DNA of 64,000 nt. Source: Bacillus sp. FJAT-28004 (GTDB lineage Bacteria; Bacillota; Bacilli; Paenibacillales; Paenibacillaceae). Positions within the stretch are counted from its first letter, which is position 1. Every line of letters starts with the position of its first letter. The notes below the pieces were generated by a model. It was given only the letters and a program-made list of their open reading frames with translations. It was not told where the DNA came from and made no database searches. Positions 9,584 to 19,220 of the stretch are shown here, piece after piece. Where the stretch lies: the NCBI RefSeq assembly GCF_001280845.1, contig NZ_LGHP01000001.1, positions 3,374,418 through 3,438,417 of the forward strand, read 5' to 3'. The position numbers and the translations under genes were made by a program.

Positions 9584-11451
9584 GGCAGGAACCTCCTTCC
9601 AACGATAGCAGCCACAAGAATAACGAATCCGATAACGGCAGCCAAACCATAAGTTTGTACTTGACCGTTCTGCAGCCGAGCAGCCACTTTCCCAGCAGAG
9701 GTTGCAGCTGTGCCTGTTATCCGAACGATCCCGCCTACAACATAGGAATCAAACGCCATGAGTGCGGAGCCAAGCAGCTTTATCGGCTTCACAATCATAA
9801 CGGCATAAAGCTCATCCAAGTAATAACCGCGTTCCAGCAGTTTTACAAGCTTGGGCATCTTTTCATGCAACACGTTTTTATTGACGCTATTTTTACCATA
9901 GATGAGCCAGCCGATATATATACCGAGAAGGCCTACAGCAATGGATGCAACGATTGCGATGCCGCTGTTATGCGGCTCTTCCACACTATCATTGATCCAT
10001 GAGCCAAAAAAGCCGTTCCATGGTGTCTCAATAAATCCAACTGTTGCTGCCAGTACAGCGAGCACGATCATCGGCAGCGTCATAGAAATTGGCGATTCTT
10101 TGGCATGAGAAGAGGCCTCGTTTGGTTTTCCCATAAACACAAGGAAGAACAACCGAGACATGTAAAGCGCCGTACAGAAAGCTGCTGCCAGCCCCACGAT
10201 AAATAAAAGTGGATTTGTCTCCCAAGCAATCGTCAAAATCAAGTCTTTCGACCAGAAACCCGATAATGGCGGAATGCCAGCAAGCGCTAATGCGCCAATT
10301 GCGAACGTCCATGTCGTCACTCGCATTTTTGAGCCAAGTCCGCCCATCTCATGAATGTTCTGTGTATGTACCGCATGAATGATACTGCCAGCCCCAAGGA
10401 ATAGCAGCGCTTTGAAGAAAGCGTGCGTGAACAGATGAAAGATGCCGCCCGTTAAGGAACCAAGACCAAGCGCCATCATCATATAACCTAGCTGGCTGAC
10501 CGTGGAATAGGCTAAAATCCGTTTAATATCCTTTTGTGCAAGCGCAATCGTCGCAGCAAATATAGCTGTAAAACCACCAACATAAGCGATTGTCTCCATA
10601 GCAGCTGCGGAGTCCTGAAAAATATCATAAGTCCGTGCAATTAGGAACACGCCTGCTGCAACCATAGTAGCCGCATGAATCAGTGCACTAATCGGGGTTG
10701 GCCCTTCCATCGCATCAGGAAGCCACACATGAAGCGGAAACTGACCTGATTTGCCGACCGCACCTACAAAAATAAGTAAAGCGATTAACGTCGTAATACC
10801 GTTCGTGATCGCGCCCGATTGTCCATCGAACACACTTTGAATCGTGGTGAAATCAAGAGCGTGATCCGGCATATACCAGAACAGAAGCAAAATAGCGATC
10901 AGCAAGCCGACATCGCCAATTCTTGTTACGATAAATGCTTTCTTGGCCGCTGCACGTGCTTTCGGCAGTGTAAACCAGAAGCCAATCAGCAGAAACGAGC
11001 ATACGCCTACTAATTCCCAGAAAATATAAAGCGATAATAAATTATCAGATAGTACAAGTCCTAGCATTGAGAATGTGAACAAGGCAACATAGCCATAAAA
11101 CACGGTTATTCGCTCATCATTCTTCATGTAGCCGGCCGAGTACACATTCACGAGGAAGCTGACGAGTGTTACGACCACCAGCATAAGTGCTGTCAGATTG
11201 GTCACCTCGAACCCAATCTTCAACGTATAATCTCCTATCGCAATCCAATCAAAGGAATAGTTATAATCGACTTCGTTAGCACCTAGTCGGTCAATCAAAA
11301 TAAATAAAGAAAGGACGAAAGCGCCAAATGAACCAAGTGATCCGATGAAAACGCCCGCTCGACGATAACTGCGACCGAGCGCCGTCAAAACGAGGAATGC
11401 TGCCAGCGGAAACAGCGGAATTAACCAAGCCGACTGTGAGTACATATTCAT
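9580..11451 (-). CDS. nuoL: NADH-quinone oxidoreductase subunit L
   Basis: Largest membrane subunit of complex I, 623 residues, carrying the distal proton channel and the long lateral helix. Motifs include YIFWELVGVCSFLLIGFW, PLHVWLPDAMEGPTPISA, LIHAATMVAAGVFL and an extended C-terminal part matching the lateral helix/TM16. GGAGG lies 10 bases before ATG 11451; a second in-frame ATG is at 11445. Confidence 0.96.
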   Translation of the reverse strand: MNMYSQSAWLIPLFPLAAFLVLTALGRSYRRAGVFIGSLGSFGAFVLSLFILIDRLGANEVDYNYSFDWIAIGDYTLKIGFEVTNLTALMLVVVTLVSFLVNVYSAGYMKNDERITVFYGYVALFTFSMLGLVLSDNLLSLYIFWELVGVCSFLLIGFWFTLPKARAAAKKAFIVTRIGDVGLLIAILLLFWYMPDHALDFTTIQSVFDGQSGAITNGITTLIALLIFVGAVGKSGQFPLHVWLPDAMEGPTPISALIHAATMVAAGVFLIARTYDIFQDSAAAMETIAYVGGFTAIFAATIALAQKDIKRILAYSTVSQLGYMMMALGLGSLTGGIFHLFTHAFFKALLFLGAGSIIHAVHTQNIHEMGGLGSKMRVTTWTFAIGALALAGIPPLSGFWSKDLILTIAWETNPLLFIVGLAAAFCTALYMSRLFFLVFMGKPNEASSHAKESPISMTLPMIVLAVLAATVGFIETPWNGFFGSWINDSVEEPHNSGIAIVASIAVGLLGIYIGWLIYGKNSVNKNVLHEKMPKLVKLLERGYYLDELYAVMIVKPIKLLGSALMAFDSYVVGGIVRITGTAATSAGKVAARLQNGQVQTYGLAAVIGFVILVAAIVGRRFLP

Positions 11452-11459
11452 ACGCTGCG

Positions 11460-11762
11460 CTACCTCCTCATTTTGTCAAACTCATCGACATTAACTGTCC
11501 CGCGCAATCGGAACAATGCAATTAATATAGCTACTCCGATTGCAACTTCAGCCGCAGCGACCGTAATCGTAAATAAAGAAAAAATTTGACCAGTCAAGGA
11601 CGGAACAACACCGTACTTCGAAAAGGCAACTAAATTCAAATTAACCGCGTTCAGCATAAGCTCAAGCGAGAGCAGAACGACTACCGCATTTCTTTTCACT
11701 AACGCGCCATATAACCCGATACAAAACAGAATAGCCGCCATCGTTAAATAGGAAGGAAGCAT
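11460..11762 (-). CDS. nuoK: NADH-quinone oxidoreductase subunit K
   Basis: Small three-helix membrane subunit of complex I, 100 residues, starting [13 protein letters not shown]. It carries the conserved [14 protein letters not shown] segment with the functional Glu and a second acidic position in [12 protein letters not shown] chose ATG 11762 because AGGAGGAGG lies nine bases upstream and the family begins here. A longer non-ATG frame to 11789 would overlap nuoJ and add a basic tail. Spacing to nuoJ is four bases. Confidence 0.95.
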   Translation of the reverse strand: MLPSYLTMAAILFCIGLYGALVKRNAVVVLLSLELMLNAVNLNLVAFSKYGVVPSLTGQIFSLFTITVAAAEVAIGVAILIALFRLRGTVNVDEFDKMRR

Positions 11763-11766
11763 GTAA

Positions 11767-12282
11767 TTATTCCTCCTCCTTTTTGGCAAGCACGATTGCT
11801 CCGATAAAAGCTACCGTCAGAAGCACCGAGAGCAGCTCGAACGGTATCACATACCCTGTATATAGGAGCTCGCCAATTGCCATCGTATTGTCTTCTCCAG
11901 GCTGAAATGGCTGAGGCTCCGGAAATGTCGTAGATCGGATCGCATAGAACAATAAGCCGAACAAGCTGAGCGCGCCTACTGCGGCAAGCGTCTCATGCAG
12001 CGGTTTAACCGGCTCACGCTCACCTGCATGATGCTTCGTCATCATAATGCCGAATATCATTAGAATGGACACAGCTCCAGCATATATAAGTACCTGAACG
12101 AAAGCGACGAACTCCGCCTCAAGCAGCACGAACATCCCTGCTAAGCCTAAAAAAACAGCTGCCATAGAGATGACCATATGTACGACCTTCTCAAGGCTGA
12201 TCATTAGCACAGCACCGCATATCATGATTACTGAGAAAATAAAGAAAGCGACAAATTCGCCTGTGAATGCAATATTGAACAA
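11767..12282 (-). CDS. nuoJ: NADH-quinone oxidoreductase subunit J
   Basis: Membrane subunit of complex I next to NuoA/K, 171 residues with five hydrophobic helices and the core [18 protein letters not shown] (pi-bulge helix 3 region). The start is TTG at 12282, immediately after the TAG stop of nuoI, with AGGGGG about 11 bases upstream. No better ATG keeps the first helix. Confidence 0.93.
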   Translation of the reverse strand: MFNIAFTGEFVAFFIFSVIMICGAVLMISLEKVVHMVISMAAVFLGLAGMFVLLEAEFVAFVQVLIYAGAVSILMIFGIMMTKHHAGEREPVKPLHETLAAVGALSLFGLLFYAIRSTTFPEPQPFQPGEDNTMAIGELLYTGYVIPFELLSVLLTVAFIGAIVLAKKEEE

Positions 12283-12732
12283 CTATTTTGCGCCCCCTTT
12301 GGCCGGCGCTCCGATATTGTTATTGTCCTGCCGAGTAAGTGTGTTATTGTCTGTCAGCCACTCTGCATCCTTGAACAAATCATCGCGGCTGAAGGTCGCC
12401 AGTTCAAAATGATTGGACATGACGATCGCTTCGGTTGGACAAACCTCGGTGCACAGGTCACACAAGATGCATATTTCAAAATTAATATCAAACGTATCGA
12501 TTACCTTGCCCTTTTTATCAGGATCTGGGTTCGGTTTGCCTGTTAGCGTTATGCAGTCTGTTGGACAAATGCGTGCGCACTGGTTGCAAACGATACATAA
12601 ATCCGGAATAAAGTGCTGAATGCCACGGAACCGATCCGGCATGACAAAAGGCACGTCAGGATAGGAGGTGGTCACTTTTGGAGCCGTCATTGATTTGAGC
12701 GTTACACCCAGTCCTTGCAGCATTCCTTTCAT
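12283..12732 (-). CDS. nuoI: NADH-quinone oxidoreductase subunit I (two 4Fe-4S clusters)
   Basis: Peripheral-arm ferredoxin-like subunit that relays electrons to NuoB. 149 residues with two classical cluster motifs, CIVCNQCARICP (about 47-58) and CILCDLCTEVCP (about 87-98). All eight Cys are present. The C-terminal 30 residues are Asn-rich and not conserved. ATG 12732 follows an AAGGAAATG-type site; the gene sits between nuoH and nuoJ. Confidence 0.95.
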   Translation of the reverse strand: MKGMLQGLGVTLKSMTAPKVTTSYPDVPFVMPDRFRGIQHFIPDLCIVCNQCARICPTDCITLTGKPNPDPDKKGKVIDTFDINFEICILCDLCTEVCPTEAIVMSNHFELATFSRDDLFKDAEWLTDNNTLTRQDNNNIGAPAKGGAK

Positions 12733-12748
12733 TTCCTTCTCCCCTTTG

Positions 12749-13765
12749 CTAGTTCTTAATAAACAGCTCCAAATATACAGCCGTTAGAAACACATTAAGC
12801 AGCGACACCGGAAGCAATACCTTCCAGCCAAGACCCATGAGCTGATCCACCCGTATGCGCGGCAGTGTAGCGCGAATCCAAAATAAGAAAAACACAATAA
12901 ACGCAAATTTGAGCAAAAACCATATAATCCCCGGTACAAAATCAAGAAATGGTGCCGGTGCGTGCCAGCCGCCCAGAAACAGCACCGTTGTTAAAGCAGC
13001 AATCGCATAAACGTACACGTATTCCGAGAGCATAAAAAACGCAAAGCGAAAGCCGCTATATTCTACGTGATAACCTGCAACAAGCTCAGATTCCGCCTCC
13101 GGCAAATCAAAGGGCGTACGATTGAGCTCCGATACAGCTGCAATAATAAAAATAATGAAACCGATAATTTGAGGAATGAAATTCCAGTCCCAAAACCAGC
13201 CGCCATCCTGCGCCGCTACAATATCGCGTAGATTCAAACTACCGCTGAGTAAAATAACGCCTACTACCGAAATAACGAGCGGTACCTCATAGCTTATCAT
13301 TTGTGCTGCCGAGCGCATACCCCCAAGGAGCGCATACTTATTATTAGACGCCCAGCCGCCAAGCACGATTGCAAGCGTCGAGATACCCGACAAAGCAACA
13401 TAATAAAGCAAACCGACATTCAAATCTGCAAAATATAAATTTTGCGTATAGGGCAGCACTGCCAGCACGGAGAAGGCTGGTATGTAAGCTAGAGCAGGTG
13501 CAAGAATGAACAACGCCCGATCAGCCTTGCGCGGTATCGTGTCCTCCTTGATAAGCAGCTTAAAAATATCAGCTACAGTCTGCAGCAAGCCAAATGGGCC
13601 TACGCGATTGGGACCGATGCGAAGCTGCATCCAGCCTATTACCTTACGCTCGAAATAAATTGCGTACGTGACGAAGCCAAGCACGATGAATAAGAATACG
13701 ACAGCCCAAAGGAACAGCACAAGTGCATTTCCCCAAGTTAGCGATTGGTTAAGCCATGACTGCAT
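12749..13765 (-). CDS. nuoH: NADH-quinone oxidoreductase subunit H
   Basis: Membrane subunit forming much of the quinone-binding cavity, about 338 residues and eight helices. Signatures: MQLRIGPNRVGPFGLLQT and NRTPFDLPEAESELVAGYH. I start it at ATG 13765, which overlaps the nuoD stop as TAATG and has GGGGAGG 10 bases upstream. An upstream TTG at 13771 sits too close to that site. Confidence 0.95.
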   Translation of the reverse strand: MQSWLNQSLTWGNALVLFLWAVVFLFIVLGFVTYAIYFERKVIGWMQLRIGPNRVGPFGLLQTVADIFKLLIKEDTIPRKADRALFILAPALAYIPAFSVLAVLPYTQNLYFADLNVGLLYYVALSGISTLAIVLGGWASNNKYALLGGMRSAAQMISYEVPLVISVVGVILLSGSLNLRDIVAAQDGGWFWDWNFIPQIIGFIIFIIAAVSELNRTPFDLPEAESELVAGYHVEYSGFRFAFFMLSEYVYVYAIAALTTVLFLGGWHAPAPFLDFVPGIIWFLLKFAFIVFFLFWIRATLPRIRVDQLMGLGWKVLLPVSLLNVFLTAVYLELFIKN

Positions 13766-14865
13766 TAGCAATCGACCTCCCCGACGACAATATCAATGCC
13801 GCCCAGTATCGTAATGAGGTTCGTCATCGTTTCGCCTACGAGCAGCTTCGGCAGTATTTGCAAATTGACGAATGACGGTCTTCTGAATTTGAGTCTATAA
13901 GGTTCTGCTTTTCCTTTGGATACGATATGGCAGCCAATTTCGCCGCGCGGCGATTCAATTCGCACATACACTTCGCCAGCAGGGGGTCTGATTGCACGTG
14001 GAACCTTGCCCATCGTCTCCCCGCCAGTAGGAAATTGATCCAGTGCCTGCTTCAAAATACGCAAGCTTTGGCGAATTTCTTCCAGCCGAATACGATAACG
14101 ATCATAACAATCCCCGACTTTTCCTAGCGGCACATCAAATTCGAATTGGCTGTACAAGCTGTATGGCTCGGCCTTGCGAATATCAAAGTCTACCCCTGTA
14201 CATCGTAAATTAGCTCCCGATAAGCCGTAGTCAATTGCTGTTGCTGCATCATATTTTCCTATCCCCTTAATACGGGCAAGGAAAATTTCGTTGCCGCTGA
14301 CGAGCTTATCGTACTCTTGCAGCTTATTCTCCATATAAGGAATAAAGTCTCGCACCTTATCCAGCCAGCCAGGAGGCGCATCCCACTTTACTCCGCCGAC
14401 TCGCATGTAGTTATAAGTTAATCTTGCACCGCACAGCTCATTAAATAAATCGATAATAATTTCCCTGTCACGGAATGCGTAAAGAAACGGACTCATTGCC
14501 CCGATATCAAGCAGGTAAGTTCCCCACCAAACAAGATGGCTTGCTATACGCTGCAGTTCCATGACGAGAAGCCTAAGATACTCCGCCCGCTGCGGTACTT
14601 CAAGCCCCATCATCGTTTCAACTGCATGTACGAGTACGTAATTGTTAGTCATCGCTGATACGTAATCCATTCGATCGGTGTAGGGGATGATTTGTGTGAA
14701 ATTTAAGTTTTCCGCGATCTTCTCGGTACCTCGGTGCAAATAACCCATGACAGGTGTCGCTTCGGTTATTACTTCACCATCGAGCTTAACGATTATCCGG
14801 AATACGCCATGTGTGCTTGGATGCTGAGGACCTACATTTAAGAGCAGTTCTTCTGTACGGATCAA
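13765..14865 (-). CDS. nuoD: NADH-quinone oxidoreductase subunit D (49-kDa)
   Basis: Peripheral subunit related to the [NiFe]-hydrogenase large subunit, forming the quinone site with NuoB. 366 residues beginning near LLLNVGPQHPSTHGVFR, with MGYLHRGTEKIAENL and the C-terminal GGIDIVVGEVD. The start is TTG 14865 with GGAGGTG 10 bases upstream inside the nuoC end. Not fused to NuoC, as is normal in Firmicutes. Confidence 0.95.
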   Translation of the reverse strand: MIRTEELLLNVGPQHPSTHGVFRIIVKLDGEVITEATPVMGYLHRGTEKIAENLNFTQIIPYTDRMDYVSAMTNNYVLVHAVETMMGLEVPQRAEYLRLLVMELQRIASHLVWWGTYLLDIGAMSPFLYAFRDREIIIDLFNELCGARLTYNYMRVGGVKWDAPPGWLDKVRDFIPYMENKLQEYDKLVSGNEIFLARIKGIGKYDAATAIDYGLSGANLRCTGVDFDIRKAEPYSLYSQFEFDVPLGKVGDCYDRYRIRLEEIRQSLRILKQALDQFPTGGETMGKVPRAIRPPAGEVYVRIESPRGEIGCHIVSKGKAEPYRLKFRRPSFVNLQILPKLLVGETMTNLITILGGIDIVVGEVDC

Positions 14866-14872
14866 GGGCTGC

Positions 14873-15520
14873 CTACACCTCCGAATCTATCGATTCATAA
14901 TCTTTGCGCAGCGGGTGGCCCACCCAGTCGTCGGGCATCATGATCCGCCGCATGTCGGGGTGTCCAGGAAAATCAACTCCAAGTAAATCATATATTTCAC
15001 GTTCATTCCAATTGGCTGTTGCCCAGACTGGTGTCGCAGAATATACGGCTGATGCTTCTCTATCAGCCTTTATCTTTATCGCGACCTCTCTTTTGGTTCC
15101 GAGCGAGATCATATGATAAACCACTTCTATATGCGTCTCGTAATCAACACCTGACACATTACGCAAATAATTGAATTGCAGCTGCTCATGCTCTTTGAGC
15201 AGCCTTGCAGCTTCCCGCCAGTGTGCGTTGTTTACAAAAATCATCGGCATATCGCCGTTTAATTCATTTAGATAGGCATCCTCAACCGCAGCATCAGCTA
15301 CCTCCTGTTTCAGGAGCGCTACAATAGCATCGAGCTCGGGCTGTCTTGGGGAGGGAGCTTTAGGCTGTTCTGGCTCTGTTATATTCGACCCAGCTTCCGC
15401 TTCAGCCTTGGCCTTTGCTGCAGCCCTTGCAGCGCGCGCCTCGGCAGCAGCCTTCAGCTTGGCTTCACGCTCCGCGTCTACAGGTGGCGTCTCAGTGACC
15501 GGCTTCTCATCTTCACTCAT
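14873..15520 (-). CDS. nuoC: NADH-quinone oxidoreductase subunit C (30-kDa), Ala/Lys/Glu-rich N-terminus
   Basis: Peripheral connecting subunit of complex I, 215 residues. The C-terminal half carries the family signature [18 protein letters not shown] and RRIMMPDDW...HPLRKDY. About the first 60 residues are low-complexity Ala/Lys/Glu plus a Pro-rich stretch, an extension over minimal NuoC. ATG 15520 overlaps the nuoB stop as ATGA. Confidence 0.95.
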   Translation of the reverse strand: MSEDEKPVTETPPVDAEREAKLKAAAEARAARAAAKAKAEAEAGSNITEPEQPKAPSPRQPELDAIVALLKQEVADAAVEDAYLNELNGDMPMIFVNNAHWREAARLLKEHEQLQFNYLRNVSGVDYETHIEVVYHMISLGTKREVAIKIKADREASAVYSATPVWATANWNEREIYDLLGVDFPGHPDMRRIMMPDDWVGHPLRKDYESIDSEV

Positions 15521-16035
15521 CGACCGGTCACCCGCTTCCCAGTCTTCGCTTCATAGCGGATTTTCTCCTGCAGCTTATTAATGCCATAGATCAGCGCTGC
15601 CGGGTTAGGCGGACAACCTGGAATATACACATCAACGGGTACGATTTGATCGACGCCTTTTATGACTGAATAGGATTTAATATAAGGTCCGCCGGCCGTT
15701 GCACAGGATCCCATTGCGATAACCCACTTCGGCTCTGGCATTTGATCATAAAGCCTCCTTAAAAGTGGCCCCATCTTTTTCGTAACTGTACCGGCCACAA
15801 TCATAACATCGGACTGCCGCGGCGAGGTTCGGAACATGACCCCAAAGCGGTCCAGATCATAATGCGATGCGCCCGTTCCCATCATTTCAATCGCGCAGCA
15901 AGCAAGACCGAATGTGAGCGGCCATAACGAGTTGCTTCTAGCCCAAGCCTTCAATTGCTCCAAGGTGCCCATAAATACGTTGCGTTCCAGCTCTTTGCGT
16001 TCCTCTAACGAAATTGATTCTAAACTGAATTCCAT
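15517..16035 (-). CDS. nuoB: NADH-quinone oxidoreductase subunit B (cluster N2)
   Basis: Carries the terminal 4Fe-4S cluster N2 that reduces quinone. 172 residues; ligands are visible as tandem Cys in [11 protein letters not shown], Cys in GSCATAGG and Cys in PGCPPNP. The start ATG lies 16 bases inside the nuoA end behind AGAAGGTG. Confidence 0.96.
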   Translation of the reverse strand: MEFSLESISLEERKELERNVFMGTLEQLKAWARSNSLWPLTFGLACCAIEMMGTGASHYDLDRFGVMFRTSPRQSDVMIVAGTVTKKMGPLLRRLYDQMPEPKWVIAMGSCATAGGPYIKSYSVIKGVDQIVPVDVYIPGCPPNPAALIYGINKLQEKIRYEAKTGKRVTGR

Positions 16036-16391
16036 TTCAGCACCTTCTTTTTCCAGGCATATAGAAGACCAATAAGCAGCATTCCCGCAAAAATCAACAT
16101 TTCGACTAGCACAAATAAGCCGAGCTTATTATATGCAACGGCCCAAGGATATAAGAAAACGGTTTCTACATCAAAGATGACAAACATTAGCGCAAACAAG
16201 TAATAGCGAATGTTAAAACGGACCTGTCCCTCACCTACCGGCTCATTGCCACTTTCATAGGTGGTTTGCTTGAGCTCATTTGGCTTATTCGGCCTTAGCA
16301 GTCTTCCTACAGTCAATGCAACTACTGGAAGCAAGATGCCAAGCACGATAAAAATAGCCACGACGACATAATTATTGGAGTAGTGTTCCAC
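16020..16391 (-). CDS. nuoA: NADH-quinone oxidoreductase subunit A
   Basis: First gene of the complex I operon: a three-helix membrane subunit of 123 residues with the loop [17 protein letters not shown] and [19 protein letters not shown] chose GTG 16391 (protein starting [14 protein letters not shown]) because GGAGG stands seven bases upstream and this gives the usual family length. The longer frame to a TTG at 16433 would start within the presumed 5' leader. Confidence 0.95.
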   Translation of the reverse strand: MEHYSNNYVVVAIFIVLGILLPVVALTVGRLLRPNKPNELKQTTYESGNEPVGEGQVRFNIRYYLFALMFVIFDVETVFLYPWAVAYNKLGLFVLVEMLIFAGMLLIGLLYAWKKKVLKWNSV

Positions 16392-16444
16392 ACGATCGCC
16401 TCCGTCAATTCGAGTAGGTAGCCGCTTGGTCAATTTTCCTCACA

Positions 16445-16473
16445 ATTATAACAAATGCTTCCACTGCCGTCTA
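16445..16473 (-). promoter_or_regulatory. SigA promoter of the nuo operon (extended -10)
   Basis: Minus strand: TAGACG (16468-16473), 17-bp spacer, then TATAAT (16445-16450) preceded by TG one base upstream. The -35 box overlaps the stop of the upstream germination gene. This gives nuo its own start independent of the sporulation operon. Confidence 0.75.
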
Positions 16474-17706
16474 TGATGGAGTTGCATCGTAGGCAGGTTC
16501 CTTGTTCGTTATATCTGAATTTCCTTCTGCTGCTTCACTATCCTTCTGTCTGCGACTATTAGACCCCTGCTCATCTTTAAACCGCCCATCGCTCATATCC
16601 TTTTTCCCTCTAATAACGGCAACCAGCAGCAGCAATAATGGCATAACAAAACCATGCAGTAAGCTGTAAATCGTCCAGCCTCCTATGCTAAACTCATGCG
16701 CATGAGCAGCATTCCGATAAACCATCAACGAGATAGGCACAATGACAAATGAATAGGGAATAACCAATGGTCGATATGTAGAAAGATTAACCATTTGAGC
16801 AGTTAAGACCGTCAGTACATAGACGCAAAGTGCAAGCTTCATAAAGACTGTTCCGATCCAGACCATCGCAACTAATATTTCAACACGTACCAATATCTCT
16901 TCGATATTAATATTTTTCGCCATATCATAGACGGCAAACGGGCTTCTGCTCGCTTCTTGAACGCCCATTACAGCAACCAAAAAAATCGTAATCAGCGTAC
17001 TCACAAATGCAATGGCAACAACAGAGAGCTTGAGTGATTTTCTTAATTTTTTGCGATCCTCCTGCCGCACAAGCGGAAAAATCATTGTAATAAATACAAA
17101 TTCCGCAATAGGGAACCCCAGAATCGGATATATCCCCTTGATCGGCCTTAACCAACCCTCATACAAGAAAGGTTCAAAGTTCTGAAAATTAAATTGATTG
17201 AACAATGCAAAGATAACAAGTCCAATGACCAATATAGACCAGCTGAATAGAATCTCACCCGTTCTTGAAATCGTTTCTATACCCAAAAAAACACCATATA
17301 TTATAACAATCATGAATGTGAGATTAATGAACCACTCTGGAGTTTGTGGCAATACGGACAAATTCATAAAATCGGATATATTTCGAAGTACCAATGCACT
17401 GAGCAGTAAAAAATAAAAAATATACAGTAAAGTCAGCGCCTTCCCAAGCCAAACCCCCAGCAGTTTTTCTGAGTATTGAGCCAAAGTCAGCCTAGGAAAA
17501 CGTTCAGCAAGCGCTAGGTAGATCAGCAGAATGAAATAATTAAATGGTCCTGCGAGCACCATCGAAATCCATCCGTCCTGCTTGGCAATCGACGTTACCA
17601 GTGTTGGCAATATGAGCGCTGCACTTCCAAGTGCAAATAAAAACAGTATTTTGGCGCATTGCCCCGATGTAATCTCGGCATTGTTTATTCCTGCATATTT
17701 ACTCAT
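16471..17706 (-). CDS. Spore germination receptor subunit B (GerAB/GerKB family)
   Basis: Amino-acid-permease-like integral membrane subunit of a germinant receptor in the inner spore membrane; in this family it binds the germinant. About 411 residues with 10 hydrophobic helices (SGQCAKILFLFALGSAALIL; FPIAEFVFITMIFPLV) and a hydrophilic C-terminal tail of about 45 residues. I start at ATG 17706, two bases after the preceding gene, behind GAGGAGGGGG. Last gene of the A-C-D-B operon; germinant unknown. Confidence 0.92.
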   Translation of the reverse strand: MSKYAGINNAEITSGQCAKILFLFALGSAALILPTLVTSIAKQDGWISMVLAGPFNYFILLIYLALAERFPRLTLAQYSEKLLGVWLGKALTLLYIFYFLLLSALVLRNISDFMNLSVLPQTPEWFINLTFMIVIIYGVFLGIETISRTGEILFSWSILVIGLVIFALFNQFNFQNFEPFLYEGWLRPIKGIYPILGFPIAEFVFITMIFPLVRQEDRKKLRKSLKLSVVAIAFVSTLITIFLVAVMGVQEASRSPFAVYDMAKNINIEEILVRVEILVAMVWIGTVFMKLALCVYVLTVLTAQMVNLSTYRPLVIPYSFVIVPISLMVYRNAAHAHEFSIGGWTIYSLLHGFVMPLLLLLVAVIRGKKDMSDGRFKDEQGSNSRRQKDSEAAEGNSDITNKEPAYDATPS

Positions 17707-17708
17707 CT

Positions 17709-17963
17709 CTACTGCGCCCCCTCCTCTAACCACTTTAATATAGGTTTATATACAGGCGAGAAAATAGCTGTAATCCAATCTGCCGGATTGGGTATCGGGA
17801 GATGCAGATGTTTTGCCGCCATAATTCCCACCCCTATTGCCAAAATAACCAATGCCCAGCCCCCCTCGCGCTGACGGTTATTTTGGCTGTTGCGTTTCCA
17901 TATTGCCGTACCAACCGCAGCGGCAAATACGAAAATGACAATGAGAACCATCATACTGTTCAC
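17709..17963 (-). CDS. Small two-helix germination operon protein (D-subunit-like)
   Basis: 84 residues with two hydrophobic helices (about 3-21 and 36-52) and an amphipathic C-terminal part. It lies between the C and B receptor genes, so it resembles the small D subunits found in some Bacillus germinant-receptor operons and thought to modulate receptor response. Assignment rests on size, topology and location rather than a sequence motif. GTG 17963 directly abuts the upstream TGA; an ATG at 17954 is an alternative. Confidence 0.65.
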   Translation of the reverse strand: MNSMMVLIVIFVFAAAVGTAIWKRNSQNNRQREGGWALVILAIGVGIMAAKHLHLPIPNPADWITAIFSPVYKPILKWLEEGAQ

Positions 17964-19220
17964 TCATTTCGATATAGATTCGCCCCGTATACCTGATCCT
18001 GTTATTGTTGTCGAACAGATTACTTTACTTTTCACTTGAGGGAATATGTCTTCCCAATCTCCTTCGATTTTCCTCCAAATGTTGGGCTCATTGAAATAGA
18101 CCTCTTTCCCCCAACCTAATACATCCGAACGGAATTTTTTCTGCAAACTATTGATAGTGCCCGCTACCTCTTCCTCGATCGCTTTACTTGTCATTTTGCC
18201 GACAGTGACCAGCACCTTTTCGTCAGAAATGTTGACGCCGTGGCACATGATCTCTTGAATACCGCCCACTACACTTATATGGACCTCAATGGTTGGATTG
18301 CCATCTGGGCCTTGTTTGACTTTATACACTGTCGCTGTATCCTGCACCTCAACAATTAGCTCCCCCTCCGTTTCCGGGCATCCCATCTTTATGACGGTGC
18401 TTTCCACTTTGTTTTGAAGCCAGGATAACCCTCTTGAATCCCTAGGTTTCAAATAATCAATAAGTTTGCCTTCGCGAAACACCGCCATCGTTGACAGCAC
18501 GGGAATGGCCTTCGCAGGTATACTGTTTGTATTATCGTTCGAGTGGCCCTCCTCCTTATTTCCTTCAATGCGAACAGAAGGTAATACAGCCTGCTGCTTC
18601 CCTCCCCCCAATAACCTCGTTAATTCTTTAACCTTCACGACGTAGCCCGACGCATAGGCAGACTGGTTCACCTCAACCATCTCACGCAGTTGATTAACAG
18701 GGATCGATTCCATTTGAGTCGTTAGTTGCAGCATATCCTTCGCCCTCACTCCGCGAGTAACGATAACAGAAATATCCGTACGTATATCCGGGTTTCTCTC
18801 TATTAAGTCCACTAATGGATAAATCCCTTTTTTCGCCATTTTCTCACTAATAATCAACATTTGCGTGTGTGAGAAAAAAAGCCGCCTAGACGTTTTTGTC
18901 GACATTTTTCGGATCGCCTCGAATAATGTATCTCCTTTTTCAGTAAACGTCGTCACCGCTGTACCACCTATACTTCCCTTGGCTTCCGCTGCGACGTTTT
19001 GCGGCAATACGACCTGAACCGTCAGCTCCAGCTTATTTTTACCCGAAGGGTCTTCATCAACCCCTAAAGCAAGTACGACTCCGAGTCTGTCCAAATAGCG
19101 TAAATCCCAACAGCCGCTTAATAATGGCATCATGCAAATGATCCATGCAAGAACCAGTTTTCGTCCTATTTTCCTGAACGCTAAAAACCGATTCCTCGCA
19201 TTGGTGCTGCCTTTGCTCAT
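17964..19220 (-). CDS. Spore germination lipoprotein subunit C (GerAC/GerKC family)
   Basis: Lipid-anchored subunit of the germinant receptor. 418 residues; an N-terminal basic-hydrophobic signal ends in the lipobox LLSGC, followed by the family hallmark CWDLRYLDRLGVVLALGVD. The C-terminal domain is complete (FNEPNIWRKIEGDWEDIFP). ATG overlaps the gerA-type stop as ATGA, indicating coupling. Confidence 0.94.
   Translation of the reverse strand: MSKGSTNARNRFLAFRKIGRKLVLAWIICMMPLLSGCWDLRYLDRLGVVLALGVDEDPSGKNKLELTVQVVLPQNVAAEAKGSIGGTAVTTFTEKGDTLFEAIRKMSTKTSRRLFFSHTQMLIISEKMAKKGIYPLVDLIERNPDIRTDISVIVTRGVRAKDMLQLTTQMESIPVNQLREMVEVNQSAYASGYVVKVKELTRLLGGGKQQAVLPSVRIEGNKEEGHSNDNTNSIPAKAIPVLSTMAVFREGKLIDYLKPRDSRGLSWLQNKVESTVIKMGCPETEGELIVEVQDTATVYKVKQGPDGNPTIEVHISVVGGIQEIMCHGVNISDEKVLVTVGKMTSKAIEEEVAGTINSLQKKFRSDVLGWGKEVYFNEPNIWRKIEGDWEDIFPQVKSKVICSTTITGSGIRGESISK

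Noticed and set aside
11460..11789. Longer nuoK start at 11789
   Set aside because: Non-ATG, overlaps nuoJ, adds a basic tail absent from the family; ATG 11762 has an excellent ribosome-binding site.
16392..16433. N-terminal extension of nuoA from a TTG at 16433
   Set aside because: No ribosome-binding site; the sequence lies in the presumed leader and exceeds the family length.
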